DNA of 64,000 nt, taken from assembly GCF_015210005.1 (NCBI RefSeq), contig NZ_MU158697.1, forward strand, positions 124,001 to 188,000, read 5' to 3'. The notes beneath the pieces were generated by a model, which was not told the origin of the DNA, did not search any database, and saw only the letters and a list, made by a program, of their open reading frames with translations. This DNA comes from Sphingobacterium hungaricum (GTDB taxonomy: Bacteria > Bacteroidota > Bacteroidia > Sphingobacteriales > Sphingobacteriaceae). Shown here one piece after another: positions 49,662 to 58,198 of the stretch. Every line of letters begins with the position of its first letter. The first letter of the stretch is position 1. The position numbers and the translations under genes were made by a program.

Positions 49662-50735
49662 ATGAAGAAAAATATATTAATTATCCCTGGGGACGGAATT
49701 GGCCAAGAAGTTACAACTTGGGGAAAACAAGTTTTAGAAGCGATCGCCGAGAAATTTGGACATGAATTTGAATTTGACGAAGCATTGATGGGTCACGTGG
49801 CGATCGAGGCTACAGGAAACCCTTTGCCAGATGAAACTTTAGCGAAAGCGAAAGCTTCTGATGCGATTTTGTTCGGGGCAATTGGCCATGCCAAATATGA
49901 CAATGACCCTTCGGCAAAAGTTCGTCCGGAGCAAGGATTGTTAAAAATCAGAAAAGAATTGGGCCTATATGCGAATTTGCGCCCTATATTGTTGTTTGAT
50001 GAATTGTTGGATGCTTCAAGCCTGAAACCTGAAATCTTGAAAGGAACAGACATATTGTTTTTCAGAGAATTAACAGGTGATGTATACTTTGGAGAAAAAT
50101 ATAGAAAAGAAGATAATTCATTCGCTTCAGATTTGATGAATTACAACCGCTACGAAGTTGAACGTATCGCGCATAAAGCTTACGAAGCAGCAAGAACGCG
50201 CGGTAAAAAACTATGTTCAGTTGATAAAGCCAACGTGCTTGAAACTTCCCGCTTATGGCGCGATGTGGTTCAGGAAATTGCGAAGCAATATCCTGATGTA
50301 GAAACTGAGCACATGTTTATCGATAATGCAGCAATGCAATTGGTCAAAAATCCGAAGAAATTCGATGTTGTTTTAACGGCTAATCTATTTGGAGATATTT
50401 TAACAGATGAAGCGTCACAAATTGCGGGCTCGATGGGGATGTTGGCTTCGGCTTCTATCGGAGATGGAACTGGATTTTTCGAACCTATCCACGGTTCGGC
50501 GCATGATATTGCTGGACAAAACAAAGCCAATCCTTTAGCTTCTATCCTATCTGCAGCCTTGTTATTGGATATTTCATTTGGTCTTCAAGAAGAAGCAAAA
50601 GTGGTAACCGACGCTGTAGATCAAGCGTTAAAAGCAGGCTGGAGAACCATTGACATCGCGAATGCAAACACAGCATCAGACAAAATTTTGGGAACCAATG
50701 AAATGGGAGCTGAAGTTTTAAAATTAATTAAATAG
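49662..50735 (+). CDS. leuB: 3-isopropylmalate dehydrogenase
   Basis: 357 residues. [65 protein letters not shown] and [18 protein letters not shown] are the standard LeuB motifs. It oxidises and decarboxylates 3-isopropylmalate to 2-oxoisocaproate with NAD. Confidence 0.97.
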   Translation: MKKNILIIPGDGIGQEVTTWGKQVLEAIAEKFGHEFEFDEALMGHVAIEATGNPLPDETLAKAKASDAILFGAIGHAKYDNDPSAKVRPEQGLLKIRKELGLYANLRPILLFDELLDASSLKPEILKGTDILFFRELTGDVYFGEKYRKEDNSFASDLMNYNRYEVERIAHKAYEAARTRGKKLCSVDKANVLETSRLWRDVVQEIAKQYPDVETEHMFIDNAAMQLVKNPKKFDVVLTANLFGDILTDEASQIAGSMGMLASASIGDGTGFFEPIHGSAHDIAGQNKANPLASILSAALLLDISFGLQEEAKVVTDAVDQALKAGWRTIDIANANTASDKILGTNEMGAEVLKLIK

Positions 50736-50760
50736 GAAGTTCATATTAAATCATAAAGCT

Positions 50761-51918
50761 ATGTTACACGATCCAAATCACCTTTATATTTTTGACACGA
50801 CACTTCGTGATGGTGAACAAGTTCCGGGCTGTCAATTGACAACTCCTGAAAAAATTGAAATCGCAAAAGATTTAGAACGCTTAGGTGTTGATGTGATTGA
50901 GGCAGGTTTTCCGGTTTCCAGTCCTGGAGATTTTCAATCTGTAGTTGAATTGTCAAAAGCGGTAAATGATGTAATCATCTGCGCATTGACTCGTGCGAAT
51001 AAAAATGATATCGATGTTGCTGCTGAAGCATTAAAGTATGCCAAACGCCCAAGAATCCATACAGGAATTGGTTCGTCGGACATGCACATCAAATATAAAT
51101 TCAACTCCACGCGTGAAGAAATTCTTCAGCGTGCGGTGGATGCAGTAAAACATGCTAAATCGTATGTTGAAGACGTAGAATTTTATGCAGAAGATGCAGG
51201 CCGTGCTGATCTGGCTTATTTGGCGCAGATGGTCGAAGCGGTAATCGCTGCTGGCGCTACGGTAGTCAATATTCCCGATACCAACGGATATTGTTTGCCT
51301 GATCAATATGGAGCTAAGATTCAGTATTTAAAAGAGCATGTCAGTAACATTGATCAAGCGATCATTTCTGCACATTGCCATAATGATTTGGGTTTGGCGA
51401 CAGCGAACTCTATTGCTGCGATTCAGAATGGAGCCAGACAAGTGGAATGTACTATCAATGGAATTGGAGAACGTGCAGGAAATACTTCTTTAGAGGAAGT
51501 TGCTATGATTTTAAAAGTGCATAGCCAAAGTTTCCCGAACATATCATCGAATATCAATAGCAAAATGTTTACCTACATTTCTGGAAAAGTAAGCAGTATG
51601 ATGAATATGCCTGTGCAACCTAACAAAGCAATCGTCGGCAAAAATGCATTCGCACACAGTTCTGGAATTCATCAAGACGGATTCTTGAAACACCGTGAGA
51701 ATTATGAAATCATTCGCCCAGAAGATGTTGGTTTGGATGAAGCTGGAATTATTTTAACAGCTCGTTCTGGCCGTCACGCATTGAAACATCATTTGGAACG
51801 TTTGGGGTATGACTTGGATAAAGAAACTTTATCGGATACTTACGAGCGGTTCTTGGTTTTAGCGGATGCTAAAAAAGATTTAAACGACGAAGATTTATTG
51901 AGTCTGGTATCAAATTAA
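50761..51918 (+). CDS. leuA: 2-isopropylmalate synthase, short form
   Basis: 385 residues. The catalytic TIM barrel is complete: [52 protein letters not shown] and [18 protein letters not shown]. The C-terminal leucine-binding regulatory domain of the 500-residue enzyme is missing, so feedback inhibition by that domain is not expected. Homocitrate synthase or a related Claisen enzyme is less likely because of the leuB neighbour. A terminator follows. Confidence 0.92.
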   Translation: MLHDPNHLYIFDTTLRDGEQVPGCQLTTPEKIEIAKDLERLGVDVIEAGFPVSSPGDFQSVVELSKAVNDVIICALTRANKNDIDVAAEALKYAKRPRIHTGIGSSDMHIKYKFNSTREEILQRAVDAVKHAKSYVEDVEFYAEDAGRADLAYLAQMVEAVIAAGATVVNIPDTNGYCLPDQYGAKIQYLKEHVSNIDQAIISAHCHNDLGLATANSIAAIQNGARQVECTINGIGERAGNTSLEEVAMILKVHSQSFPNISSNINSKMFTYISGKVSSMMNMPVQPNKAIVGKNAFAHSSGIHQDGFLKHRENYEIIRPEDVGLDEAGIILTARSGRHALKHHLERLGYDLDKETLSDTYERFLVLADAKKDLNDEDLLSLVSN

Positions 51919-51924
51919 CTATCC

Positions 51925-51949
51925 AAGGCTGATTTATTTCAGCCTTTTT
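51925..51949 (+). terminator. Terminator after leuA
   Basis: AAGGCTGA/TCAGCCTT stem (51925-51932, 51939-51946) with a 6-nt loop and T5 tail. It separates leuA from ilvA, which starts 20 nt later, so partial read-through or a separate ilvA promoter is likely. Confidence 0.8.
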
Positions 51950-51968
51950 AATAAAACAAATTAAAACA

Positions 51969-53222
51969 ATGGGCCTTGACCTATCTACATTAACCATTGA
52001 TTCTCTTGTTGCCAAAGAAACAATAAAAGATATTATTACACGCACACCGTTACAATACAATCCGCATCTGTCCGAAAAATATGGCGCGGAAATTTATTTG
52101 AAACGAGAGGATTTACAGGTTGTTCGTTCTTACAAATTAAGAGGTGCTTTTAACAAGATTGCGAGCATTACAGAAGAACAGCGTCAGCGAGGTGTGGTCT
52201 GTGCGAGTGCCGGAAACCACGCGCAAGGTGTCGCTCTGTCCTGCAAAAGGTTAGGAATTAAAGGTGTGATTTTCATGCCTGGTCCAACGCCTCGGCAAAA
52301 AATTTCTCAAACTGAAATGTGGGGAAACGGTCATATCGAAATTATTTTAACCGGTGATACATTTGATGATTGCCAAATAACGGCTTTGTCTTATGCCGAA
52401 CAACATGGAATGACGTTTATTCCCCCATTCGATGACATCAAAATCATCGAAGGCCAAGGCACGGTAGCGGTAGAGATTTTGGAAGACCTGCCTGATTTAG
52501 ATGCTGTTTTCATCCCAATCGGTGGCGGCGGATTATCATCGGGTGTCAGCTATTATTTTAAGAATAATGCTCCCAATGTAAAATGTTATGGTGTAGAACC
52601 GGAAGGTGCTGCTTCGATGCAAGCCGCCATGGAACATGGTTCTCCATTCGAATTGGACAAAATCAACAAGTTTGTCGATGGCGCCGCAGTGAAAAAAATA
52701 GGTTCCTTGAATTTTGAAATGAGTTCACAATTATTAGACTCTGTCCGTTCGGTTCCCGAAGGAAAAATCTGCACAACGATTTTGGAATTGTACAATAAGG
52801 ATGCGATTGTTGTTGAACCAGCGGGCGCATTGAGCGTAGCTGCATTGGACTTTCATCAAGAGGAAATCAAAGGCAAAAAAGTCGTCTGTATTATTTCTGG
52901 AGGCAATAACGACATCGACCGCATGAGCGAAATCAAAGAAATGTCTTTGTTGTACGAAGGTTTTAAACATTATTTTATCGTTCGTTTTCCTCAGCGTCCC
53001 GGTGCTTTGCGATTGTTCGTGAATGAGGTATTAGGGCCAAAAGATGATATAACCCGATTTGAGTTTATTAAGAAAACTGAACGTGAGCGCGGGCCGGCAT
53101 TGGTCGGTATTGAGTTAAATGCGCCAACAGATTACATTAGTTTAATTCAGCGTATGAAAGATTTTAAATTTGATTTTATCGAAGTCAATAAAGACCAGAC
53201 TTTATTTGAGTATTTGGTATAA
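51969..53222 (+). CDS. ilvA: Threonine ammonia-lyase (threonine dehydratase), biosynthetic
   Basis: 417 residues. PLP Lys56 in VVRSYKLRGAFNKI, ASAGNHAQGVALSCKRLG, the glycine loop IPIGGGGLSSGVSYYF, and a single C-terminal ACT-like domain (FIVRFPQRPGALRLFVNEVL). It makes 2-oxobutyrate for isoleucine. Completes the branched-chain set of the cluster. Confidence 0.96.
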   Translation: MGLDLSTLTIDSLVAKETIKDIITRTPLQYNPHLSEKYGAEIYLKREDLQVVRSYKLRGAFNKIASITEEQRQRGVVCASAGNHAQGVALSCKRLGIKGVIFMPGPTPRQKISQTEMWGNGHIEIILTGDTFDDCQITALSYAEQHGMTFIPPFDDIKIIEGQGTVAVEILEDLPDLDAVFIPIGGGGLSSGVSYYFKNNAPNVKCYGVEPEGAASMQAAMEHGSPFELDKINKFVDGAAVKKIGSLNFEMSSQLLDSVRSVPEGKICTTILELYNKDAIVVEPAGALSVAALDFHQEEIKGKKVVCIISGGNNDIDRMSEIKEMSLLYEGFKHYFIVRFPQRPGALRLFVNEVLGPKDDITRFEFIKKTERERGPALVGIELNAPTDYISLIQRMKDFKFDFIEVNKDQTLFEYLV

Positions 53223-53283
53223 CTTAAAATTCGAATCCGTTAAAATCCATCTTTCGGTGCCTTATTATATTTAAACGATTGGT

Positions 53284-53291
53284 TATCTTTG
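53284..53291 (+). promoter_or_regulatory. -7 box upstream of the antitoxin-like gene
   Basis: TATCTTTG is a perfect TAnnTTTG. The -33 position holds only a weak CTTTCGG. The start codon at 53309 is 17 nt downstream, giving a very short leader. Confidence 0.5.
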
Positions 53292-53308
53292 AGTATACTA
53301 GTTGAAAT

Positions 53309-53548
53309 ATGACTTTTGACGATCGCAAAATATTGCTTATTGAAGAATTTTTAAAGATTGATGACCAAGATGTAATCAAAGCTTTAGAAATCCTGATTGA
53401 GCAAAATAAGGTTACTCGTTACGAAGAAAACCTTAAACCCATGTCAATTTCGGAATTAAATGAAGAAATTGATATGGGGATAAAAGATGAACAGGAGAAC
53501 AAGTTGATTTCTGTTCGCGATTTAAAAGAACAGGTCAAAAAGTTCTAA
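53309..53548 (+). CDS. Small antitoxin-like protein without a toxin partner
   Basis: 79 residues, acidic/basic helical protein. N-terminal helices (DRKILLIEEFLKIDDQDVIK, LEILIEQNK) and the C-terminal segment LKPMSISELNEEIDMGIKD, ISVRDLKEQVKKF resemble small Bacteroidota antitoxins that normally precede a RelE/ParE-type toxin. The next 375 bp hold no toxin ORF; the region is filled with palindromes. It may be an orphan or the remnant of a pair. The family call is by pattern only. Confidence 0.6.
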   Translation: MTFDDRKILLIEEFLKIDDQDVIKALEILIEQNKVTRYEENLKPMSISELNEEIDMGIKDEQENKLISVRDLKEQVKKF

Positions 53549-53601
53549 CGTTTGATTTATTTACCTGCAAAAAATCGAGTTAGAAATACAGCAATATTTT
53601 A

Positions 53602-53750
53602 AGCCTCGTAGAGGCTCAAAATTTGTAGAATTACATAAAAAATTGATAAGCGTGCCGTAGGTACGCAACTCATCTGAAAAGATTTTGCACCTACGGCGCA
53701 AGTCTATCTCAGACAATTATTGCTCCAAACATTCTGCTCCTATGGAGCAG
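53602..53750. repeat. Cluster of REP-like palindromes
   Basis: Four short palindromes with a GTA/TAC/TAT centre: AGCCTC-gta-GAGGCT (53602-53616), GCGTGCC-gta-GGTACGC (53650-53666), GCACC-tac-GGCGC (53687-53699) and CTGCTCC-tat-GGAGCAG (53734-53750). The second and third are roughly inverted copies of each other. The pattern resembles interspersed palindromes found in Bacteroidota intergenic DNA. The rest of 53549-53923 shows no gene. Confidence 0.65.
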
Positions 53751-53923
53751 GTTCTTCAATAGAAATGGCCTTCCGACTATTAAAAAATGAGAATATATAG
53801 TTGACTTTAGGCAAAAAATAAGCTCAGGTAATCATTCCCTCAAAAAAAATCGACAACAATTTTCCTTCTTAAACGTTATTACTAGACAACCGAATAATTT
53901 ATTTTAATTAAAATCCAAAAAAC

Positions 53924-54091
53924 ATGAAAAATAAAATTACAACGGCACAAGACAAAGGAAGAAATATTGAGATGGGAAATCCGACTTCTGACAAGCAATT
54001 TAAAGATACCAAAACATTGAAAAGACATCAAGGTTTACCAAATCTAAGTGCGAGCAAGGGAAGAATTGAAAGGGAGAAGAAATCCGAATAA
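53924..54091 (+). CDS. Small lysine-rich protein, function unknown
   Basis: 55 residues starting MKNKITTAQDKGRNIEMGNP and ending in GRIEREKKSE; very hydrophilic and basic. No domain recognised. It is 20 nt upstream of the DUF2911 gene. Coding status is uncertain, since it rests on one short ORF with reasonable spacing to the next gene. Confidence 0.45.
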   Translation: MKNKITTAQDKGRNIEMGNPTSDKQFKDTKTLKRHQGLPNLSASKGRIEREKKSE

Positions 54092-54111
54092 CAATTTAAA
54101 CGTAAAAATAT

Positions 54112-54639
54112 ATGAAATCGAAATTAAGCATTGTGGCAGTTCTAATTGCCTTTTTGACTACTAGTTTTGCCTTTGCGCAACAAGATAAATCAAAACGCCC
54201 TAGTCCTCCAGATTCCGTTCACGCAACGACTGCTGACGGCGTGCACATTACCATTCATTATAGCAAACCTTCTTTGAAAGGTCGCCAATTGGGTGTAGAA
54301 ATCGCTAAAGTTGGCGAAGTATGGCGTACTGGAGCAAATGAGATTACAACAATCGAATTTAACAAAGATGTTTTGGTAGAAGGCAAAGCCCTTCCAAAAG
54401 GTAAATATGGCTTATGGTCTATCCCTGGTGAATCAGAAACTACCGTTATTTTCAGCAAAGTGTGGGAAGGCTGGGGTGTAAAATATGACGAGAGCAAAGA
54501 CCAGCTTCGTGTGAATGTAAAAAATTCAACAGGAAGTCCTGTTGTCGAACAATTTAATATTTCGGTGGATAAAGCTGGGGTTATTAATTTAGCTTGGGGC
54601 GACGTAATCGTTCCAATTAAAGTAAAAGCCGCTAAATAA
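54112..54639 (+). CDS. DUF2911 domain protein, secreted
   Basis: 175 residues with signal peptide ending SFAFAQ. SVHATTADGVHITIHYSKPS, LKGRQLGVEIAKVGEVWRTG, EITTIEFNKDVLVEGKALPK and GKYGLWSIPGESETTVIFSK are the DUF2911 hallmarks. Function unknown; probably a periplasmic beta-sandwich. Followed by a strong terminator shared with the convergent S9 peptidase. Confidence 0.9.
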   Translation: MKSKLSIVAVLIAFLTTSFAFAQQDKSKRPSPPDSVHATTADGVHITIHYSKPSLKGRQLGVEIAKVGEVWRTGANEITTIEFNKDVLVEGKALPKGKYGLWSIPGESETTVIFSKVWEGWGVKYDESKDQLRVNVKNSTGSPVVEQFNISVDKAGVINLAWGDVIVPIKVKAAK

Positions 54640-54664
54640 AGTTTTTACAACACCCTAATGAAAA

Positions 54665-54691
54665 CGGCCGGAAAAATTTTCCGGCCTTTTT
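54665..54691. terminator. Terminator between DUF2911 gene and S9 peptidase gene
   Basis: GGCCGGAAAA (54666-54675) pairs perfectly with TTTTCCGGCC (54677-54686), followed by T5. It lies between convergent stops and may serve both strands. Confidence 0.88.
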
Positions 54692-54694
54692 GTG

Positions 54695-57100
54695 TTACTT
54701 GTTCTTTAAGTATTTTTCTAAGAATTGGTCTTGTTCCCACAATACATGAAAAATATTTTCCTTCGCTTGATAACCATGTGATTCGTTTGGCAATAAAACC
54801 ATGCGAACCGGCGCACCAAGATTCTTTAATGCTTGGAAATAGCGTTCGGTCTGTAATGTAAAAGTTCCTGGATTATTGTCAGCCGCGCCATGTATCAGCA
54901 ACATCGGCGTTTTCATTTTATCGGCTTGCATAAAAGGAGACATGGTATTGTAAACATCTGGCACATCCCAATAATTCCGCTGCTCAGATTGGAATCCAAA
55001 TGGTGTCAAAGTTCTATTGTAAGCACCAGAGCGTGCAATTCCACACGCAAATAAATTTGAATGGCTTAATAAATTAGCTGTCATAAATGCACCATAAGAA
55101 TGTCCGCCTACAGCCACTCGCTTGCGGTCGATGTAACCTAAACCATCCACCGCATCAATTGCAGCTTCTGCATTACCGACCAACTGCTCAATAAACGTAT
55201 CGTTTGGTTCTTTACCGCCTTCTCCGATAATCGGAAATGCCGCATTGTCCAAAACCGCATAGCCTTTTGAAACCCAATAAATAAATGAGCCGTATGACGG
55301 AAATGTAAAATCATTCGGGTTGGATGTACTCTGCCCTGCTGTATTTTTATCAACAAATTCTCTTGGATAGGCCCAAATTAATAAGGGTAGCTTTTCTTGT
55401 TTATTCTTATCATATCCCGCTGGAAGATAAAGCGTTCCGCTTAAATCTACACCATCTTTGCGTTTGTATGAAATTACTTCTTTATGGATATTTTCCAATT
55501 CTTGGAATGGATTGGCTATCTCCGTGATTGCCGATTGCTTACCTTTTTTTATGTTTTTAGTAAAATAATTGGGAAAAAGAGTGGGTGATTGAATTGAAAC
55601 TAAAATATCGCCCTTTTTGATGTCTAATAGGTCATAAATAGTTTCCTTTTTGCCTGGCAGATTGGATGTGTACAATCGTTTCTTTTGATTTGTCTTTAGA
55701 TTTAATTCTTCAATAAATGGAAATTGTCCATCCTTTGTATAACCAGCTCCTACCCAATAGGTTTTATGGTTGTCAATAAACATTACGTGGCTTCCATATT
55801 CATTCCGTTCGGTATGTACGGAACCTGGGTCGCTAAACACATCCTGATAGTTCCTCTCCGACAAAAGTTTCGATTCGGTCGTTTGGGGATTTAATAGAAA
55901 TGTTTTTAGATTTCGTGTATCATACCATCTTGAATAAACCAAAGCATGGTTTTGGTCACCCCAAAGCACCCCGCTGAAACGGTCAGCGACTTTCATTAAT
56001 GAAACTGGATTTTCGTTAAATGGTGCTTTCCATGTAAACAATTCGTCCCTGAAGTCGACTTTTTTGAAAGCGTCGCCTTCATCAAGCGCCTCTACAAAAT
56101 AAAGTGATGCCGGCATGTCTGCACGCCAGTTCAAATTGCGTTTTCCCTTTCTGGTTGAAGAAAATCCTTTAGGCATAATCTCTATCAATGGAACTTCATT
56201 TACCTTTTTCACTAACTGTCCTGACAAATCATAAACAGCGGTTTCTTGTGGAAAACGGCTATACGGAACGACATAAGAGAATGGCTTTTTCAGCGTGCTA
56301 ATCAAAATAAATTCACCATTCGGAGAAAATGATTGGTCGATATACATCGCCGCGTCCATCAATTTTGTCTGCTTACCTGACAAATCAAGGGCATACAATT
56401 CCGAAGTAATCAACGATTCAAAATTCGCTTCATCATGCGGATTTTTCAGCAAATCCTGGTAGGTACGCAACTGGGAAACCTGTCCATCGCTTGAAGAAAC
56501 GATTGGTCCTTCAGGCAAGTCTTTGTTGCTGTCGATTAATGCTTTACGATTGGAAGGCAATTTGCTTATCAATAATTTCGAACCATCTTTATACCAAGTA
56601 AAAGGCGAACCCAAATTTGAATTCAAGTCATCTTCGGTCAATTTCTTTGCTTCAGCGCTAGCTAAATCTACCAACCAAAGCTCAACTCCTTTGGCAGTTG
56701 TATTGGTGAAAACCAGTTGCGTTGAGTTTGGTGAAAAGCTCAGCTGCGCAATTTTTGGGTTTTCAGGAAGTCCTTTAACCTGTTGTTCTGTATTTGTGCG
56801 AAGCGATTTCACTTTCAAATTGTTGAAATACGTGGTCGTGCTTGATATATTTGTCACCGGATTGATTCTCAATCCCCCTAATTTTACTTCATCCTGCGTT
56901 AGCTCATCCAAGGTTTTGTACGTTGGCTTATATTGAAAGACAAAATAGTTTTTGTCATCGCTCATGCGTACGCTAGGAGGCGCCGTATAATCGGCCAACT
57001 GAAGGATTTCTGCAGAAGGTTTTTGATAAGTGACATTCTCTTGGGCATAAATGGGGAGCCAAAAGAAAATGAAAATGTAAAGGGAATAAATGTACTTCAT
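54695..57100 (-). CDS. S9-family prolyl oligopeptidase, secreted
   Basis: 801 residues from the ATG at 57100, which begins a signal peptide (MKYIYSLYIFIFFWLPIYAQ); an upstream in-frame ATG at 57172 adds 24 residues before it and is less likely. An N-terminal beta-propeller precedes the alpha/beta-hydrolase domain. The catalytic Ser lies in GGHSYGAF (near residue 668), with Asp in IHGAADNNPGTF and His in NESHGYQA. It cleaves peptides, probably in the periplasm. No operon partner. Confidence 0.92.
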   Translation of the reverse strand: MKYIYSLYIFIFFWLPIYAQENVTYQKPSAEILQLADYTAPPSVRMSDDKNYFVFQYKPTYKTLDELTQDEVKLGGLRINPVTNISSTTTYFNNLKVKSLRTNTEQQVKGLPENPKIAQLSFSPNSTQLVFTNTTAKGVELWLVDLASAEAKKLTEDDLNSNLGSPFTWYKDGSKLLISKLPSNRKALIDSNKDLPEGPIVSSSDGQVSQLRTYQDLLKNPHDEANFESLITSELYALDLSGKQTKLMDAAMYIDQSFSPNGEFILISTLKKPFSYVVPYSRFPQETAVYDLSGQLVKKVNEVPLIEIMPKGFSSTRKGKRNLNWRADMPASLYFVEALDEGDAFKKVDFRDELFTWKAPFNENPVSLMKVADRFSGVLWGDQNHALVYSRWYDTRNLKTFLLNPQTTESKLLSERNYQDVFSDPGSVHTERNEYGSHVMFIDNHKTYWVGAGYTKDGQFPFIEELNLKTNQKKRLYTSNLPGKKETIYDLLDIKKGDILVSIQSPTLFPNYFTKNIKKGKQSAITEIANPFQELENIHKEVISYKRKDGVDLSGTLYLPAGYDKNKQEKLPLLIWAYPREFVDKNTAGQSTSNPNDFTFPSYGSFIYWVSKGYAVLDNAAFPIIGEGGKEPNDTFIEQLVGNAEAAIDAVDGLGYIDRKRVAVGGHSYGAFMTANLLSHSNLFACGIARSGAYNRTLTPFGFQSEQRNYWDVPDVYNTMSPFMQADKMKTPMLLIHGAADNNPGTFTLQTERYFQALKNLGAPVRMVLLPNESHGYQAKENIFHVLWEQDQFLEKYLKNK

Positions 57101-57529
57101 TGTAGTTAGTTTTTCTGCTAAATATACATAAATTATCCAAAACAGACAGAAATGCACCGTCCATTTTCGCATTAAGATATTTGTGTCAAATTTTCAGAAA
57201 ACATCAGAAATTATTCGCAAATTTCGTATTCTTAAGGTCAATAAATTCCCATACAGAAAAATCAGTTTTTTACCAAAACTAAAATGTTTTCAAAGTTATC
57301 CACATTCAATGTGAATTGAAAATCAGCCGATTGAAACAAAACAACAGCGTGAAGGCATCCCCAACCGACTTTTAGAAAAACCTGTGGAAAAGTATCGTTA
57401 ACGTTCGGAAATAAAATAAGTGATATTTGTTAAAGTAGAGAAACACACCTCTATAAAAAATCAAATAATTCATGAGCAAGTTTAACTTTTCACAAAAAGT
57501 GAGGCTTGTTTTTAAAATAACATCACAAC
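57101..57529. other. Regulatory region between S9 peptidase and the RNR operon
   Basis: About 430 bp without a gene. It holds two DnaA-box-like sites (57296-57304, 57383-57391), the inverted repeat CACATT-c-AATGTG (57301-57313), and a leader hairpin (57477-57508, CAAG...CTTG around ACTTTT/AAAAGT) followed by T5, 21 nt before the first start codon. No perfect TAnnTTTG promoter was found. Confidence 0.4.
57296..57391. promoter_or_regulatory. Two DnaA-box-like sites
   Basis: TTATCCACA at 57296-57304 (plus) matches the DnaA-box consensus; TTTTCCACA at 57383-57391 (minus) is a one-mismatch copy in the opposite orientation. DnaA regulation of ribonucleotide reductase genes is known in E. coli. Two boxes are too few to call an origin. 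Confidence 0.4.
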
Positions 57530-57766
57530 ATGGCAAGAATCATAAAATTCGAAAAAAATGACTGCGCTCCATGCGCACAGGTATCAGCTTTCTTAGATAA
57601 TAAAGGTTTGTCATACGAAACCGTCAATCCTTTCGACGAACCTGAGTTAGCCGTACGCTTTAAAGTACGCACAGTGCCAACGGTAATCGTTTTAGAAAAC
57701 GACGAAATCAAACATCGCATTATCGGTTTCAAACCAGAAGAATTAGCAGGTATTCATATTCAATAG
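57530..57766 (+). CDS. Thioredoxin-family protein (NrdH-like position)
   Basis: 78 residues, single thioredoxin fold with CxxC as CAPC in KNDCAPCAQVSAF; FKVRTVPTVIVLENDE holds the cis-Pro. It occupies the place of nrdH, the electron donor of class Ib ribonucleotide reductase, although the motif differs from the usual CVQC/CMQC. It is followed by nrdI after 24 nt. Confidence 0.85.
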   Translation: MARIIKFEKNDCAPCAQVSAFLDNKGLSYETVNPFDEPELAVRFKVRTVPTVIVLENDEIKHRIIGFKPEELAGIHIQ

Positions 57767-57790
57767 TCCATCGACCAAACCATTTCGACT

Positions 57791-58198
57791 ATGATACATT
57801 TATATTACGATTCGAGAACGGGCAATGTGCAGCGATTCATCAACAAAGTAACTCAGATTACTGGGTGGTCAGCACATAAAATCGATGACAACTTGGCCAT
57901 AGAGCAACCAGGACATTTAATCACCTACACAACTCGCATGGGTTCTGTTCCTGATAATACAGTAGCGTTTCTTTTGAACCAAGCCGACAAAATATTTTCT
58001 GTCACTTCGAGCGGTAACAGAAATTGGGGACAAAATTTCGGTATTGCAGCCGACAAAATCTCCAATGAATACGACGTTCCTTTAGCCATGAAATTCGAAC
58101 TTTCGGGCACAATGGAAGACATCAATCAGTTTATAGACATTATTAAAAACCAATACAATGATAGCAAACGAGGTAGCAAAAAATTGGATATTGCTTAA
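57791..58198 (+). CDS. nrdI: Flavodoxin-like NrdI
   Basis: 135 residues. MIHLYYDSRTGNVQRFINKV (FMN phosphate loop), LITYTTRMGSVPDNTVAFL and SSGNRNWGQNFGIAADKI are the NrdI signature. Reduced NrdI supplies the oxidant that assembles the dimanganese-tyrosyl cofactor in NrdF. Its 3' end overlaps nrdE by 41 bp. Confidence 0.94.
   Translation: MIHLYYDSRTGNVQRFINKVTQITGWSAHKIDDNLAIEQPGHLITYTTRMGSVPDNTVAFLLNQADKIFSVTSSGNRNWGQNFGIAADKISNEYDVPLAMKFELSGTMEDINQFIDIIKNQYNDSKRGSKKLDIA

Noticed and set aside
53551..53601. A toxin gene after the antitoxin-like gene
   Set aside because: The only frame is 16 codons and matches no toxin pattern; it may be chance.
57296..57391. Replication origin
   Set aside because: Only two DnaA-box-like sites, no dnaA gene and no clear AT-rich unwinding element with further boxes.
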